Below, piece by piece: positions 63,229-64,000 of a DNA stretch of 64,000 nt. Positions within the stretch are counted from its first letter, which is position 1; each line of letters opens with the position of its first letter. The stretch spans positions 2,914,001 to 2,978,000 of the forward strand of contig JAHQRK010000001.1 in the NCBI GenBank assembly GCA_019828595.1, in the 5' to 3' direction. Below the pieces are notes generated by a model. That model searched no databases. It was given only the letters and a program-made list of their open reading frames with translations, and was not told the DNA's origin. A program made the position numbers and the translations under genes. Source of the DNA: Aphanomyces cochlioides (taxonomy: Eukaryota > Oomycota > Saprolegniomycetes > Saprolegniales > Verrucalvaceae).

Positions 63229-64000
63229 ATGTCGTCAGAGCCAGAAATTCCAAAGCGAACGATGCCTACAAGTCGAAGACAAGGCAAGACGCCAACAAAG
63301 AAGGAACTACAAGACCAAGTGACCTCCATGCAAGCCAAGATCGATAGACTGTGTGATGGTGGCACTCTCAGTGTGCCGATGGAACCAGCTTTGTCGAATT
63401 CAATGGCCCACAATGCTTCCTCGAAGGCTGGAACAAACGTCGTTTACACGGATGAAATGGTCCGAACATTGCTCGAGCTACGATGGTCCTTTTTCAGAGC
63501 TCGATTCCAGCAATGTACAAGCCACGCTCAGCGTTCAGTCCTTTGGGAGAAGCTCACTCTGAAATTCAACATTCTCGTCGACAAAAAGGTATATATTCGA
63601 CGGCGTGATCATGCTCCTTAACATACTTGGTCACAGATAGGATCTCTTTCTCTTAAGAATAAGATGCATAATTTACGTCGAGAGTACGTAAGGATCAAGA
63701 CGTCGTTTGAAAAGACTGGGAATGATACGGACATTTCAATTTCGTTGCCGAGCTATTGGGACGATCTTGTTCAATATTTTGGTGACAAGAAGGGGCTTGG
63801 TGATCTTGAGTTTGGTGATGAAATTGGATCAGCATTGGAGAGCGATCATGATTCAAGTGAAGAAAGCGAATCTTCGACTGAAAACAAAACAAGGAAACGA
63901 CAAATACAAGAAGTGATAAAACAACAAAGGAAGCAACGCGAGCCAAGAAAACAAAACAAAACGATGTGGCCAATGGATTGGTCTCACTTGGCAATACTCT
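63229..64000 (+). CDS. Myb/SANT-like DNA-binding protein, 5' part
   Basis: Starts MSSEPEIPKRTMPTSRRQGKTPTKKELQDQVTSMQAKIDRLCDG, a basic stretch and short coiled coil. A trihelix/SANT-like domain follows: VYTDEMVRTLLELRWSFFRARFQQCTSHAQRSVLWEKLTLKFNILVDKK, an intron (63587-63637, GTATAT...TCACAG), and IGSLSLKNKMHNLRREYVRIKTSFEKTGNDTDISISLPSYWDDLVQYFGDK. Then comes an acidic Ser-rich linker (ESDHDSSEESESSTENKTRKRQ), with the gene cut by the window end. Such domains occur in transcription factors and in the accessory protein of Harbinger-type transposons; the repeat-rich setting leaves both open. Confidence 0.7.

Overview
The window is nuclear eukaryotic DNA from a compact, intron-rich genome. 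Introns are mostly 30-60 bases, GT...AG, and often fall every few hundred coding bases. Genes lie tens to hundreds of bases apart on both strands, and some convergent genes share bases at their ends. The gene content includes START plus FYVE-like proteins, TKL-type LRR receptor (pseudo)kinases, a secreted tyrosinase, an F-box/VPS9 protein and a CLU protein. This suggests a stramenopile, most likely a saprolegnian oomycete (Achlya/Thraustotheca/Aphanomyces/Saprolegnia type). That assignment is an inference from gene style, not a database match.

Layout. 0-9 kb: the end of a helical-repeat gene, selenocysteine synthase (SepSecS), the CLU/eIF3-associated protein and the rRNA methyltransferase BMT2. 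9-17 kb: two of three paralogous signal-peptide plus multi-TM (DUF4203-like) proteins, with several hypothetical genes between and after them. 17-21 kb: a secreted tyrosinase and a tandem pair of CHAP amidases resembling bacterial glutathionylspermidine amidase. 21-25 kb: a zinc-finger/LIM/DA1 peptidase and a START-FYVE protein. 25-32.4 kb: two head-to-head LRR receptor pseudokinases. 32.4-34.2 kb: an AT-rich gap. 34-44.4 kb: the third DUF4203 paralog, an F-box-VPS9 protein, UTP14, an FSH1 hydrolase, an R2R3 Myb, a CX5R phosphatase and an ankyrin protein. 44.4-50 kb: ALG8, a secreted 2-Cys peroxiredoxin, a small cytochrome-oxidase-like subunit, thiamine-phosphate synthase and a LETM1-like protein. 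50-59.3 kb: a PDZ-HEAT gene, complex III subunit QCR7, a hypothetical acidic protein, a zinc-Macro/SirTM fusion and a Thr-rich GPI-type surface protein. 59.3-63.2 kb: gene-poor DNA with a MITE-like element. The window ends in a partial Myb/SANT-like gene.

The most interesting signals are: (1) a 10-bp palindrome, TATCCGGATA, occurring five times perfectly and several times imperfectly. It lies only between genes, and several copies sit within about 100 bases of start codons, including CLU, BMT2, UTP14 and FSH1, so it may be a ribosome-biogenesis/growth promoter element. (2) A single-chain Zn-Macro plus SirTM protein, that is, an ADP-ribosyl eraser fused to a writer. (3) The divergent pair of receptor pseudokinases that share the same lost catalytic residues. 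(4) SepSecS, which means this organism probably makes selenoproteins. (5) Several unusual domain fusions: F-box+VPS9, RanBP-ZnF+LIM+DA1, and PDZ+HEAT.
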